This document shows positions 21,291 to 30,199 of a DNA stretch of 64,000 nucleotides, one piece after another (within the stretch, counting starts at the first letter, position 1; every line of letters starts with the position of its first letter). Both the position numbers and the translations under genes were made by a program. Origin of the DNA: Aquabacterium parvum (GTDB lineage: Bacteria > Pseudomonadota > Gammaproteobacteria > Burkholderiales > Burkholderiaceae_C). Below the pieces are notes generated by a model. That model was not told the origin of the DNA, searched no databases, and was given only the letters and a program-made list of their open reading frames with translations. The DNA lies in contig NZ_LFRI01000538.1 in assembly GCF_001447195.1 (NCBI RefSeq), forward strand, positions 62,001-126,000. The letters run 5' to 3'.

Positions 21291-22481
21291 TCAGATCGCC
21301 AGGCTTTCGCTGCTGACCCGGTTGCGCCCTGCCTGCTTGGCATCGTAGAGCCTGGCATCGGCCCGTGACAGGGCTTCTTCCAGCGGGCGGGTGCGGTGGT
21401 GAAAGGCAACGCCCACGCTGATGGTGACAGCGATCGTCACGCTGCTGTCGCCCACCTCGGCATGGCAGGGGCGAGCCTCGACCACCTGCCGCAGGCGCTC
21501 GGCCACCACCTGAGCGTCCTCAGCAGCCCTCAGGGGCAGCATGACCGTGAACTCCTCACCGCCGTAGCGCGCCAGCAGGGCGTCGTCGCGCAGGTGCTCC
21601 GAAAGCACCTGGGTGACGTGGCGCAACACCTCGTCTCCCACCGGGTGACCATGGCGGTCGTTGATGGATTTGAAGTGGTCGATGTCGATCATGAGCAGCG
21701 CCACGCCCAGGCTGTTGGCAGGCTGACTGGCGAGCAGGCGCTGCCCGTGCTCTCGCAGCCCCCGGCGCGACAAGATGCCGGTGAGGTCGTCAGACAGGGA
21801 GCGGTGGTGAACCTGTTGGTAAAGCCGGTCGTTGATGGTGGCAAAAACGATGGCCGCCACCGACAACGGCAGCAAGGCGATGCCCATGGCCGATGGCGCC
21901 ATCAGCCAGTCGGGGGCCAGCAGCAAATGCGGCGGGTAAGGCCCAGGGTGGTCCCATGAGTAGGCCAGCACCATCACCCAGTCCAGCGAGAACAGGAAAG
22001 CCGTGAACAACAAGGCCCATTCACCACTGAGGCGCGGCTCCTGGGAGCGCAACAGCACCCGCCCCTGGTCCAGCAAGGTGCCAACGGCAATGGCCGCCAG
22101 CACCAGGGCCACCAGCAACTGGTAGTGCGCCGGGCTCAGCACCCCACCGCCGAACCAAAGCAGGCACCCCGACCCGATGGCCAGCAACAGGCCCACCGAG
22201 AGGGGCGTGCGTTCGCCGTTGAGCTCTCGGAACCCCCAAGCCAGCAGGGTGACGCCCGTGGCGCACACCCCCACCCCGTGACGCCAGACTTCGCGCATGT
22301 GCTCAGGCGGGGTCACCAGCACCACCAGGAAAGCCGACAGGCACAGGAACGCCGCCCGGTACAGCAGCAGCGCGCGGCGGATGCGGGGGTGCTCGGTTCG
22401 CACCAACATGATCAGCCCCAGGCCGATCAGCGAGCCGGCGCCCGCCAGGGCGTAACAGGTGTGGACGTCGATGACGGACAT
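21291..22481 (-). CDS. Membrane diguanylate cyclase (GGDEF protein)
   Basis: A 396-residue protein with about seven hydrophobic helices in residues 1-215 followed by a GGDEF domain. The active-site motif is RYGGEEF, an accepted GGDEF variant, preceded by DDLTGILSRRGL and MIDIDHFKSINDRHGHPVGDEVL, so it should make cyclic di-GMP. No clear RxxD inhibitory site was seen before the GGEEF. The membrane part resembles an unnamed sensory domain; its signal is unknown. It starts 39 bases after crcB on the same strand and could be the last gene of the moaA operon, though no strong ribosome site is visible. Confidence 0.9.
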   Translation of the reverse strand: MSVIDVHTCYALAGAGSLIGLGLIMLVRTEHPRIRRALLLYRAAFLCLSAFLVVLVTPPEHMREVWRHGVGVCATGVTLLAWGFRELNGERTPLSVGLLLAIGSGCLLWFGGGVLSPAHYQLLVALVLAAIAVGTLLDQGRVLLRSQEPRLSGEWALLFTAFLFSLDWVMVLAYSWDHPGPYPPHLLLAPDWLMAPSAMGIALLPLSVAAIVFATINDRLYQQVHHRSLSDDLTGILSRRGLREHGQRLLASQPANSLGVALLMIDIDHFKSINDRHGHPVGDEVLRHVTQVLSEHLRDDALLARYGGEEFTVMLPLRAAEDAQVVAERLRQVVEARPCHAEVGDSSVTIAVTISVGVAFHHRTRPLEEALSRADARLYDAKQAGRNRVSSESLAI

Positions 22482-22520
22482 GCGATTTGGATCATCCCAT
22501 GTCCGGGCGCAAAGGGGAAC

Positions 22521-22913
22521 TCAGGTCAACCATGCCCGCATGAGCCGGGCGCCCAATGCTGCACACGCGAGGGCACCGATCACGTGCGCCAGGGTGTGAA
22601 ACAAGGCCCCACCCAGGTCGCCTTTCTCCAGCAAGGCCAGCGATTCGGCAGAAAACGCGGAGAAAGTGGTGAAGCCGCCCAGCAACCCGGTCACCAGCAG
22701 CAGGCGCAGGCCTTCGTCTGGGTGGCGCCCCAGCCAGGCCAGGGTCAGGCCGATGCACAGGCCGCCCACCAGGTTGACGAACAAGGTGCCCAGCGGAAAG
22801 CCACCCCACAGCGGGTTGAACCACACGCCCGCCTGCCAGCGCAACAAGGCGCCTGCTGCGGCCCCCACGGCCACGGCCACGGCCGGCGGCCACCCCAGCA
22901 TCCCACCGCTCAT
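22521..22913 (-). CDS. crcB: Fluoride ion channel CrcB (Fluc)
   Basis: A 130-residue, four-helix membrane protein that exports fluoride as a dual-topology dimer. Family motifs are present: GALLRW in helix 1, FPLGTLFVNLVGG in helix 2 and GLLGGFTTFSAFSAE in helix 3, including the phenylalanine-box segment. Its ATG overlaps the moaE stop (ATGA), so it is translated within the molybdenum-cofactor operon. No fluoride riboswitch was recognised nearby. The operon link to Moco genes is unexplained; possibly anion or Mo-F chemistry, or simple co-transcription. Confidence 0.94.
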   Translation of the reverse strand: MSGGMLGWPPAVAVAVGAAAGALLRWQAGVWFNPLWGGFPLGTLFVNLVGGLCIGLTLAWLGRHPDEGLRLLLVTGLLGGFTTFSAFSAESLALLEKGDLGGALFHTLAHVIGALACAALGARLMRAWLT

Positions 22914-23449
22914 GCTGCGCCCTCCTCGTCCGGGGCCTGGTGCCAGCGGCGGGCGGCGGCTTCGTCGCTTTCGCGCGCGTCCACCCAGCGGGCGTCCGAG
23001 CCGGCGATCTCCTTTTTCCAGAAAGGCGCGCGGGTCTTGAGCCAGTCCATGAGGAAGGCGGCGCAGTCGAAAGCCTGTTGTCGGTGTGCCGAGGTGACCG
23101 CCACCAGCACGATCTGCTCGCCAATGCCCAGGGGGCCGACGCGGTGGATGACGCGCACACCGCGCACGTTGAAGCGCTGGCTGGCCTGGGCGATGAGTTC
23201 GGCGATGCTGCGCTCGGTCATGCCCGGGTAGTGCTCCAGCTCCATGACGGCGGCCGGGGCGGCCTGGGCTGCGTCCTGCCACTCGCGCACGGTACCCACG
23301 AAGCTGACCACCGCACCCACACCCGGGTCGCAAGCGCGCAGGGCAGCCACTTCGGTGCTCAGGTCGAAATCCTCGGCCGACACGCGCACGCAGGCCAGGG
23401 CCTGCTCCAGCGTGAGCGGTGATCGGGTCAAACCGGCCTGCCCCATCAT
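22910..23449 (-). CDS. moaE: Molybdopterin synthase, large (catalytic) subunit
   Basis: MoaE converts precursor Z (cPMP) to molybdopterin using sulfur carried on MoaD. The 179-residue protein contains GAVVSFVGTVR, the YPGMTERSIAEL region, RVIHRVGPLGIGE, and the active-site lysine region in APFWKKEIAGSDARW. The C-terminus has an extra Glu/Ala-rich tail. Its ATG overlaps the moaD stop as TGATG (an ATG one codon later is an alternative), and its own stop overlaps crcB. Confidence 0.95.
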   Translation of the reverse strand: MMGQAGLTRSPLTLEQALACVRVSAEDFDLSTEVAALRACDPGVGAVVSFVGTVREWQDAAQAAPAAVMELEHYPGMTERSIAELIAQASQRFNVRGVRVIHRVGPLGIGEQIVLVAVTSAHRQQAFDCAAFLMDWLKTRAPFWKKEIAGSDARWVDARESDEAAARRWHQAPDEEGAA

Positions 23450-23706
23450 CAGCCTCCGGTCACCGGCGGGAAGAATGCCACCTCGTCGCCGTCCGACAGG
23501 GCTTGGTCGGCTTCGCACAGGGCCTGGTTGCAGGCCATGCGCAAGCCGCGATCGGGGTCCAGCACGCGGGCGTGCGCCTCGGAGCGTGACTGCAACCAGG
23601 TCAGCAAGGCGCCCACGGTGGGCTGAGCCAGCGCGCTCAGCTCAACGAGCTCTTGCGCGCCCAGGCGCTCGCGGACTGAAGCGAAATAGCGGACGGTGAT
23701 GCTCAT
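23449..23706 (-). CDS. moaD: Molybdopterin synthase sulfur-carrier subunit
   Basis: An 85-residue ubiquitin-like protein that carries a thiocarboxylate on its last glycine to MoaE. It begins MSITVRYFASVRERLG and ends FFPPVTGG, with the obligatory C-terminal Gly-Gly. It sits between moeA (18-base gap) and moaE (overlap), as expected for subunits made in equal amounts. The ATG at 23706 is preferred over an upstream TTG. Confidence 0.95.
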   Translation of the reverse strand: MSITVRYFASVRERLGAQELVELSALAQPTVGALLTWLQSRSEAHARVLDPDRGLRMACNQALCEADQALSDGDEVAFFPPVTGG

Positions 23707-23724
23707 GGACGGATCATTCAAAGC

Positions 23725-25011
23725 TCAGGGCTGACGAGCGCTGAGCACGGGGTGCAGCAACTCGGACCAGGGCAACCAGCGCAGCCGGTCGCCCGGGTTC
23801 ACAGGGGTCTGGGGCGACAGGTCGACCAAGCCATCGGACCAGGCGGCCGAGCTGAGCACGCCCGACCCCTGGTGAGGGTACAGCTCGAGCTCGCCCGCTT
23901 CGTTGAGGCGGGCGCGCAGGAACTCGCGCCGCTTGTCGGGTTTCGGCCAGTGGAAAGCCGCTGGCAGCGTGATGGCGCGCGGCAGCTGCCAGCCCTCCCC
24001 CGCCAGCCAGCCGATGGCCGGACGGGCCAGCAGCAGGAAAGTGACCAAGCTGGCGACCGGGTTGCCGGGCAGGCCCATGTAGAGGGCACGGCTGCCGTCG
24101 GCTCGGCGCAACCAGCCGAACACAAAGGGCTTGCCGGGCTTGATGGCCAGGGCCCAGAAATCGAGCCCGCCTTCAGCCAGCACGGCCTGGCGCAGGTGGT
24201 CTTCTTCACCGACCGACACGCCGCCACTGGTGATGACCAGGTCACAGGACTCGGCCGCGGCGCGCAGGGCAGCGCGGGTGGTGTCGAGGCGGTCGGGCAC
24301 GGTGCCCAGGTCAAGCGGTTCGGCTCCCGCAGCGCGGGCCAGGCCCAGCAGGGTGTGTCGGTTGCTGTTGTAGATGCCGCCGGGTGGCAGTGGCTGGCCC
24401 GGCATGACGAGTTCGTCGCCGGTGGTGAGCACGCCCACGCGCGGCTGAGCGAACACCGTCAGCTCGGCTCGGCCGACGGACGCGGCCACACCCAGCGCCG
24501 CGGCACCGAGCCGACGGCCCGCGCTGAGGACCACCTGCCCGCAGGCGATGTCCTCGCCTCGGCGGCGGATGTTCTGGCCGGACTGAACAGGCTGGGTGAA
24601 GGTGACTGGGGCGCCCGGTTCCGCTGGGGACGGGCGCTCGGTGTGCTCCTGCATGACCACGACGTCGGCACCACCGGGGATGGGGGCACCGGTGAAGATG
24701 CGGGCACAGGCGCCAGGCGGCAAGGCCGCCCCCACCTGCCCGGCGGCGATGCGCTGTGCCTGCGGCAGGGCCGCGCCCACGCCACCGGCCTGTTGCCAGT
24801 CGCTCAGGCGCAGGGCGTAGCCGTCCATGGCGCTGTTGTCGTGCGGAGGCACGTCCACGTCAGAGACGACGTCTTCGGCCAGCACGCGCATGAGGGCCTG
24901 GTCAGTGGGCAAGGTCTGGCGACCGGTTGCCGCCGGCCAGGTGTTCAGGGCATCGGCCAGGCGAGACCAGGCCTCGTCCAGCGACATCAGGGGTTGGGGG
25001 CCTTGGGCCAC
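23725..25011 (-). CDS. moeA: Molybdopterin molybdenumtransferase
   Basis: MoeA inserts molybdate into adenylylated molybdopterin to complete Moco, needed here by NarG. The 428-residue product shows PPHDNSAMDGYALR early, then VMQEHTE, QNIRRRGEDI, VLTTGDELV, GIYNSNRHTL, DLVITSGGVSVGEEDH and KPGKPFVFG, all MoeA hallmarks. A GTG start at 25011 is chosen because AAGGAA lies eight bases before it; an in-frame ATG at 24987 lacks such a site. It follows narX by 20 bases. Confidence 0.96.
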   Translation of the reverse strand: MAQGPQPLMSLDEAWSRLADALNTWPAATGRQTLPTDQALMRVLAEDVVSDVDVPPHDNSAMDGYALRLSDWQQAGGVGAALPQAQRIAAGQVGAALPPGACARIFTGAPIPGGADVVVMQEHTERPSPAEPGAPVTFTQPVQSGQNIRRRGEDIACGQVVLSAGRRLGAAALGVAASVGRAELTVFAQPRVGVLTTGDELVMPGQPLPPGGIYNSNRHTLLGLARAAGAEPLDLGTVPDRLDTTRAALRAAAESCDLVITSGGVSVGEEDHLRQAVLAEGGLDFWALAIKPGKPFVFGWLRRADGSRALYMGLPGNPVASLVTFLLLARPAIGWLAGEGWQLPRAITLPAAFHWPKPDKRREFLRARLNEAGELELYPHQGSGVLSSAAWSDGLVDLSPQTPVNPGDRLRWLPWSELLHPVLSARQP

Positions 25012-25031
25012 GTTCTTTTCCTTGGGTCAGA

Positions 25032-27110
25032 TCAGGTTTCAGCAGGGTGCACGATCGCTGAGGTGGCTGGCGGCAAGCGCAGGCAGACCTCGGTGCCCTC
25101 CACCCCCGATTGCACCACCACTTTGGCTCCGATGCGCTCGGCGCGTTCGCGCATGATGCTCAGGCCCACATGGGTGCCATCGGGCGAGATGCTGCCCGGC
25201 TCGAAGCCCTGGCCGTCGTCGCGCACGCGGATTTCCCAGATCGGGTGGGCGCGGACCTGCACGTGCACCTGCGTGGCTCGGGCGTGCTTGCGCACGTTGG
25301 AGAGCGCTTCCTGCACGATGTGCAGCACCTGGATCTGGATGTCGGCCGGCAGGGGCACACCATCGTCCTGGCAATCGAGTTGCCAGCGCATGCCCGATTG
25401 CAGCTCGAACTTGGCCAGCGTTTCGCGCAGAGACAGGTCCAGGCGTTCGCTGTCGGTGCGAACACGGAAGTGCAGCAGCAGTTCGCGCACGTCGTTGTAG
25501 CTCTCGCGCACGCCAGTGTCGAGTTCGGCCATGGCGGCATCGATGCCGGGCTGATCACCCTGGGCCATGGCCGAGCGCAGCAGGCTCATCTGGATCTTCA
25601 AAAAGGCCAGCGATTGTGCAATGGAGTCGTGCAGCTCCTGGGCCAGCAACCGGCGCTCACTGGCAACGGCCGATTCGCGCGCCAGGGCGGCCATGCGCAG
25701 GCTTTCCATGGCCCCTGCGAGATGGCTGGCCAGGGCTTCGAATAGGCTGCGCTCTTCGTCAGAGAAAGCGACCTCTCCGCGGTAGAACAGCTCGATCTCG
25801 CCCAGCAGTCGGTGCTGCAGCAACAGCGGCAGGGTCACCAGGGTGGTGTAGCCCTCAGCCTCGCAACGGCGCTGCACAGGGGCGTGATCGGCATGTCCCC
25901 CGCCAAAAGACGGCTCGGCGACGATGGGGATGACGCGCATGCGAGGCATGACACCTTCGCGCAGGCGATCACCGCAAAAGCAGTCCCCGGTGAGCACGCA
26001 TTGCTCTTCGCGGGCCAGGATGTGCGGCAGGCTGTCGCTGGCCAGCAGCACATAGCGATCATTGGCCTCGTCCGACCAGCGAATGGCCACCGCGTCTGAC
26101 TGGGCAATGCCTCGCATCTGCCGGGCAAAGCCTTGCCCCAGCTCCGAGAGGTTTTCGGCCGACGCCACGAAGGTCGAGACGTCGTAGAGCGCACGCAGAC
26201 GCGACTGCTCGAGTTCGAGCTTGCGGGTTTTTTCTTTGACCTTGGCTTCGAGCCCTCCGTACAGGGCCTGCAGGCGCTCGGTCATGCGGTTGAAGCCTTC
26301 GGCCAGCTCGCCCAGTTCATCGTCGGCCCCGGGGCGCACCCGAGCCTGGAAGTCCCCCTCTTCGACGCGGCGCAAGGCATTGCGCAAACGGGCAACCGGG
26401 TCCAGCACCAGCACGTGACTGGCGTACAAGATGGCCAGTGCGCTGATCACCGCCAGCACCATCATCACCACCTGAAAGGTGTGCAAGGCCACGGTGCGAG
26501 CTTCCAGTCGGCGCTCGATTTCGGAGACGAGGTCATCGACCTGCCCGACAAAGGGTTCGATGTCGAGGGCCCCGGGCAGCGAGGGGTCGGATTGCCGCGC
26601 CATCGCTTGCGCTCGCAACTGACGCCAGTCGGCTTCGACCGCACGCAGGCTGCGTTGCACGGGCTCGCTGCCCGGCACCGCCAGCGGGCGCTGTGGATCG
26701 CCACGCGACAGCAGGGTCAGGCTGGCATCCAGCTCGGCAATGCGATCGCCGATGCGTGCCTTGGCCGCGCCATCGAGGCCTGCGCGCAGGTCTCGTGCGT
26801 GCAGGGCCAGCTGGTAGGAGCGCATGCGCATGCGACCGGCTTCGTTGATGGCTGCCGCGCCACCTTCGAGCTGCCACGTCACCCACATCGACAGGCCAAT
26901 CGTGGCCAAAGCCACCGCCAGGAAGACGCAGCCCACAGCCGCCAGCTTGCGCGCCAGCGTCAGGCTGGACGTGCGCGCCCAGGCGGTGGTCTGACGCCGA
27001 GCGCCTTCGGAAAGGGAAGCCGCCGAGACATCGACGGGATCGCCCGAAGTCGCGCCTGAAAGAGGTTGGGGCATGGTTGCAAGGCGTCCAGCGGATCCTG
27101 CTCGATCCAT
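25032..27110 (-). CDS. narX: Nitrate/nitrite sensor histidine kinase NarX-like
   Basis: A 692-residue HisKA_3-type kinase. In order: TM1 (about 53-79), a periplasmic sensor with the nitrate-binding P-box AAAINEAGRMRMRSYQLAL (86-104, matching NarX/NarQ), TM2 (211-235), HAMP (236-288), a GAF-like domain with a CX5CXC cluster (Cys371, 377, 379), the phospho-His in ELHDSIAQSL (His494), and an ATPase domain with VRDDGQGF. It should phosphorylate NarL when nitrate is present. It is 20 bases from moeA and 22 from moaA, so its expression is tied to cofactor synthesis. Its likely partner narL is about 3 kb away on the other strand. The N-terminal 50 residues are longer than usual. Confidence 0.94.
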   Translation of the reverse strand: MDRAGSAGRLATMPQPLSGATSGDPVDVSAASLSEGARRQTTAWARTSSLTLARKLAAVGCVFLAVALATIGLSMWVTWQLEGGAAAINEAGRMRMRSYQLALHARDLRAGLDGAAKARIGDRIAELDASLTLLSRGDPQRPLAVPGSEPVQRSLRAVEADWRQLRAQAMARQSDPSLPGALDIEPFVGQVDDLVSEIERRLEARTVALHTFQVVMMVLAVISALAILYASHVLVLDPVARLRNALRRVEEGDFQARVRPGADDELGELAEGFNRMTERLQALYGGLEAKVKEKTRKLELEQSRLRALYDVSTFVASAENLSELGQGFARQMRGIAQSDAVAIRWSDEANDRYVLLASDSLPHILAREEQCVLTGDCFCGDRLREGVMPRMRVIPIVAEPSFGGGHADHAPVQRRCEAEGYTTLVTLPLLLQHRLLGEIELFYRGEVAFSDEERSLFEALASHLAGAMESLRMAALARESAVASERRLLAQELHDSIAQSLAFLKIQMSLLRSAMAQGDQPGIDAAMAELDTGVRESYNDVRELLLHFRVRTDSERLDLSLRETLAKFELQSGMRWQLDCQDDGVPLPADIQIQVLHIVQEALSNVRKHARATQVHVQVRAHPIWEIRVRDDGQGFEPGSISPDGTHVGLSIMRERAERIGAKVVVQSGVEGTEVCLRLPPATSAIVHPAET

Positions 27111-27132
27111 GAGAAGGGCCTAGACGCGGCGC

Positions 27133-28131
27133 TCAGCCGCCCGTCTGGGCCATGAACCGCACGATCTTCTCACGCCGTTCGTTGAATTCGTGCCGCGCGG
27201 GTTTGGCCGCGATGCCGCGCAGGATGGCCGCGCGCAAGGCATCGTCATCGGCACCATCGCGCAGCAGGCGGCCCAGAGGCACCTGATCGTCCTGCCCCAG
27301 GCAGAGGTAGAGTGTGCCGTCCACGCCCAGGCGCACGCGGTTGCAGGCTTCGCAGAAATGCTGGCTCATGGGCGTGATGACGCCCAGGCTCATGCCGCTG
27401 GCCGGGTGGCGCCAGTAGCGGGCAGGGCCGGCGCCACGACCAAGCACCTGGGGCAGCAGGCCCCGACGTTGCGCCAGGGCTTCGGTGTAACGGGTGAGGT
27501 CACACGTGGGCGCGGCCCGGCCGGTGTCGCCGACGGGCATCGGCTCGATCAGGCGCAGCACCAGGCCATGCTGGCATGCGAAGTCGATCATGGGCTCGAT
27601 CTCGTGATCATTGACCCCGGGTTGCACCACCATGTTGAGCTTGATGGGATCGAAACCGGCTTCGCGCGCCGCAGCGATGCCGTCGAGCACGTCGGCCAGG
27701 CAATCGCGACCGGTGATGCGCGAGACGCAATCGGCGTCCAGGCTGTCGAGGCTGATGTTCAGGCGCTGCACGCCCGCCGCACGCAAGGCCGGTGCCAGTC
27801 GGTCGAGCCGGGTACCGTTGGTGGACAGGGACAAGTCTTGCAGGCCTGGCAAGGCGCTCAGACGCGAGGCCAACTCGGGCAAGGCGCGGCGCGTCAGGGG
27901 CTCACCACCGGTCAGGCGCACCTTGGCCACACCCAGGCCCACGAACAGGCCCACCAGGCGGGCCATCTCCTCGTGACTCAGCCAGTTGGCGGGCTCTTCA
28001 AAGCCCTTGAAGGCCTGGGGCAGGCAGTAGGTGCAGCGCAGGTCGCAGCGGTCGGTGACCGAGACGCGCAGGTAGTCGATGACCCGTCCGTGCGGGTCGA
28101 CCAGTCGGGTGGTCGGCAACGGGGTTTGCAT
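27133..28131 (-). CDS. moaA: GTP 3',8-cyclase (radical SAM), first Moco enzyme
   Basis: MoaA rearranges GTP to 3',8-cyclo-GTP, the first step of Moco synthesis. The 332-residue protein has the radical-SAM cluster motif CDLRCTYC, the TGGEPL SAM-binding strand and the second, C-terminal [4Fe-4S] motif CEACNRVRL followed by a third cysteine (TLYLC). It ends RFMAQTGG, with the conserved Gly-Gly. The ATG at 28131 gives a normal N-terminus (LVDPHGRVIDYLRVSVTDRC). It leads the moaA-narX-moeA-moaD-moaE-crcB operon. moaC, moaB and mog are not in the window. Confidence 0.96.
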   Translation of the reverse strand: MQTPLPTTRLVDPHGRVIDYLRVSVTDRCDLRCTYCLPQAFKGFEEPANWLSHEEMARLVGLFVGLGVAKVRLTGGEPLTRRALPELASRLSALPGLQDLSLSTNGTRLDRLAPALRAAGVQRLNISLDSLDADCVSRITGRDCLADVLDGIAAAREAGFDPIKLNMVVQPGVNDHEIEPMIDFACQHGLVLRLIEPMPVGDTGRAAPTCDLTRYTEALAQRRGLLPQVLGRGAGPARYWRHPASGMSLGVITPMSQHFCEACNRVRLGVDGTLYLCLGQDDQVPLGRLLRDGADDDALRAAILRGIAAKPARHEFNERREKIVRFMAQTGG

Positions 28132-28243
28132 GCGCTGGAGTCTAGGCAGGCTTGCGTGCTGAGAACATCCTTCGGTGGGACTACTCCCTGCGCGCTGAGC
28201 GGAAAAGGTGCGCACGCATGGTCCCGCGCGAGACAATGCCGAC

Positions 28244-28828
28244 ATGTCCAGTGTTCCGCTGCCCTCGCCCACCTTGCCTTTCTCACCCGCCGAGCCGGTG
28301 GCACCCCGTCGCCCCGAGCCCATCTCGCCACGCATCGACGACCCGATGGCCCTTCTACGCGCCTGCCACGAGAAGGTCGTTCGCTTCACCACGCTGGCAC
28401 AGCGGCTGCAAGCGCACGTGGGTCAACAGGGCGTGGATGAGCAGGCACGCGAGGCCGCGCAGGCGGTGCTGCGCTACTTCACGCTGGCCGCGCCACTGCA
28501 CCACGCCGACGAAGACGACAACCTGTTCGTGGCCCTGCGCGGCTTGAATCGGAGCACGCTGACCGCCCGCATCGACGCGCTGCAGGCCGAACACGATGCG
28601 CTGGGGCAACGCTGGACCGAGGTGCAACCCTGGCTGGAGGCGGTCGCCGCGGGCCACTCGCCTGGTGGCGTTGAACCCGATGTGGATGGCTTTGCCAAGA
28701 GCTACCGCAAACACGCCCAGGCGGAAGAAACCGAGGTCTACCCGCATGCCGCCGAGCTGAGCGAGGCCACCTTGCGGGCCCTGGCGGACGCTATGGTGGC
28801 CAGGCGTCAACCAAAGGCGGCACGCTGA
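28244..28828 (+). CDS. Hemerythrin-domain protein
   Basis: A 194-residue protein with a hemerythrin/HHE four-helix domain after a proline-rich leader of about 45 residues. Likely diiron ligands are His in RACHEKVVRF, His/His/Glu in APLHHADEDDNLF, His in QAEHDALGQR and His/Glu in KHAQAEETEVYP. Relatives bind O2 or NO, or protect iron-sulfur enzymes. It is divergent from moaA (112-base gap), which places it with the nitrate genes. The ATG at 28244 starts MSSVPLPSPTLP; a longer frame upstream is possible. Whether it handles NO or O2 is not decided by the sequence. Confidence 0.82.
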   Translation: MSSVPLPSPTLPFSPAEPVAPRRPEPISPRIDDPMALLRACHEKVVRFTTLAQRLQAHVGQQGVDEQAREAAQAVLRYFTLAAPLHHADEDDNLFVALRGLNRSTLTARIDALQAEHDALGQRWTEVQPWLEAVAAGHSPGGVEPDVDGFAKSYRKHAQAEETEVYPHAAELSEATLRALADAMVARRQPKAAR

Positions 28829-28903
28829 CCGGTCAGCAAGCAGCATCAGACGACGTTAGGCACTGGCCAGGACCACCCGGGGCGCTCCGGGTTGGGCGGC
28901 TTC

Positions 28904-30103
28904 CTACGCCGCCACGACTTCTTCGGTCATCAAGCGCTCAAGCAACTCGCGCACGCTGCGGATCTGGTCGCCGAAGGGCAACGCCCCCGCCCCACGGAAA
29001 AACAAGCCTTTTTTCACGTCACCCCGCAAAGCAGCAGCCAGTTGGTTGTCGATGCAGAACTGACCCCAGGTGGCCAGGCCGTCTCGCAACCCGCACTGGG
29101 CCAGGCAATCGAAGGCCTTGGTACAGCGTGACTTGACGTGCGCCACCGCCTGCAGCTTGTGCTCGATCTTAAGGTAGGCGTCGAGCCAGGGGGTGCGCAC
29201 GGCGCGCGCCGGCAGGCCCGCCACGCTGACGAACTCGGCCAGGTCTTCGTCACGGGCCTCGGCCAGCACGCGCTTGAACTCGGGGTGGGCGTCGCCCTCC
29301 TCGGTCACGGCGAACGGCGTGCCCAGTTGCACACCGGCGGCGCCCAGCGCCTGCACGCGGCGGATGTCGGCCAGGCTGCGGATGCCGCCGGCCGCGATGA
29401 TGGGGATGTCCTTTTCGATGCCCGCCGAGCGGAAGAAGGCCAGGCATTCGGGGATGACACGCTCGAAATCGAAGCGCGTGTCGCTCAGGTCGTCCACCTT
29501 GGCCGCCCCCAGGTGACCACCGGCCAGGCGGGGATGCTCGATGACGATGGCGTCGGGCAGGCGCTGCTTGCGCTCCCACTTGCGCACGATGAGCTGCACC
29601 CCGCGCGCGTCCGACAGGATGGGGATGAGCAGGGTCTTGGGGTGCTCCCTGGCCAGGTCGGGCAGGTCCAGCGGCAGGCCAGCGCCCACCACGATGGCAT
29701 CGATGCCAGAGGCCAGCGCCTGCTTGACGGAGGCGGCGTACTCGGTGACCGCGCGCATGATGTTGAGCGCCAGCAGCCCGTTGCCGCCGCTGAGCTCGCG
29801 GGCAGCGCGGATGTCGCGGTCGATGGCTTCGAGGTTGGCGGCGTTGATGGCCTGCTTGGCACGGTCGTCCTGCGGCAGGCCGGTGGTGCGCGCCATCAGA
29901 TCAGGGTGCTGGCGGCGCAGGTCCACCGAGGACAGCGTGCCCACACCGCCCCATTTCGCCACGGTGCCGGCGAGCCGGTGACCCGACACGCCCACGCCCA
30001 TGCCGCCCTGGAAAATGGGCAGCATGGTGCGCCCGCCAAGCTCGAGGGGCTTCAAGGGGCTGCGGGCCAGCAGATCGGCAAGTTCGTCAGGGATGGCGTT
30101 CAT
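28904..30103 (-). CDS. Nitronate monooxygenase-type FMN oxidoreductase
   Basis: A 399-residue TIM-barrel flavoprotein of the 2-nitropropane dioxygenase/NMO group. The flavin-binding features are MLPIFQGGMGVGVSG near the N-terminus, IIAAGGIRS (phosphate binding) and GAAGVQLGTPF. The histidine in IVIEHPRLAGGHLG corresponds to the catalytic-base region. Members oxidise toxic nitronates, but several act as NAD(P)H:quinone reductases or enoyl reductases, so the substrate is unsure. A C-terminal cysteine-containing part (SRCTKAFDCLAQCGL) is typical of one NMO subgroup. It is divergent from narL. Confidence 0.88.
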   Translation of the reverse strand: MNAIPDELADLLARSPLKPLELGGRTMLPIFQGGMGVGVSGHRLAGTVAKWGGVGTLSSVDLRRQHPDLMARTTGLPQDDRAKQAINAANLEAIDRDIRAARELSGGNGLLALNIMRAVTEYAASVKQALASGIDAIVVGAGLPLDLPDLAREHPKTLLIPILSDARGVQLIVRKWERKQRLPDAIVIEHPRLAGGHLGAAKVDDLSDTRFDFERVIPECLAFFRSAGIEKDIPIIAAGGIRSLADIRRVQALGAAGVQLGTPFAVTEEGDAHPEFKRVLAEARDEDLAEFVSVAGLPARAVRTPWLDAYLKIEHKLQAVAHVKSRCTKAFDCLAQCGLRDGLATWGQFCIDNQLAAALRGDVKKGLFFRGAGALPFGDQIRSVRELLERLMTEEVVAA

Positions 30104-30167
30104 GTCGCAAAATTCCAGTCATTCATCGGGTTGCGCGCAGCGTAAGCGCGCGGTCCTCGGCAGGGAT

Positions 30168-30181
30168 TTGCCCTGCATCAA
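30168..30181. promoter_or_regulatory. Weak FNR-like site between the NMO gene and narL
   Basis: TTGCC-CTGC-ATCAA matches the palindrome TTGAT-N4-ATCAA at eight of ten positions. It lies 19 bases before the narL ATG, so it is too close to activate narL in the usual way. It could repress narL or serve the divergent gene. Confidence 0.3.
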
Positions 30182-30199
30182 ACGACAAGCAGACTCCCC

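Noticed and set aside
22482-22913. Fluoride riboswitch for crcB
   Set aside because: The crcB start overlaps moaE, leaving no leader, and no riboswitch-like structure was recognised at the operon start.
22910-28131. Molybdenum-cofactor riboswitch before moaA
   Set aside because: The 112 bases between moaA and the hemerythrin gene are too short for the known motif and show no clear fold.
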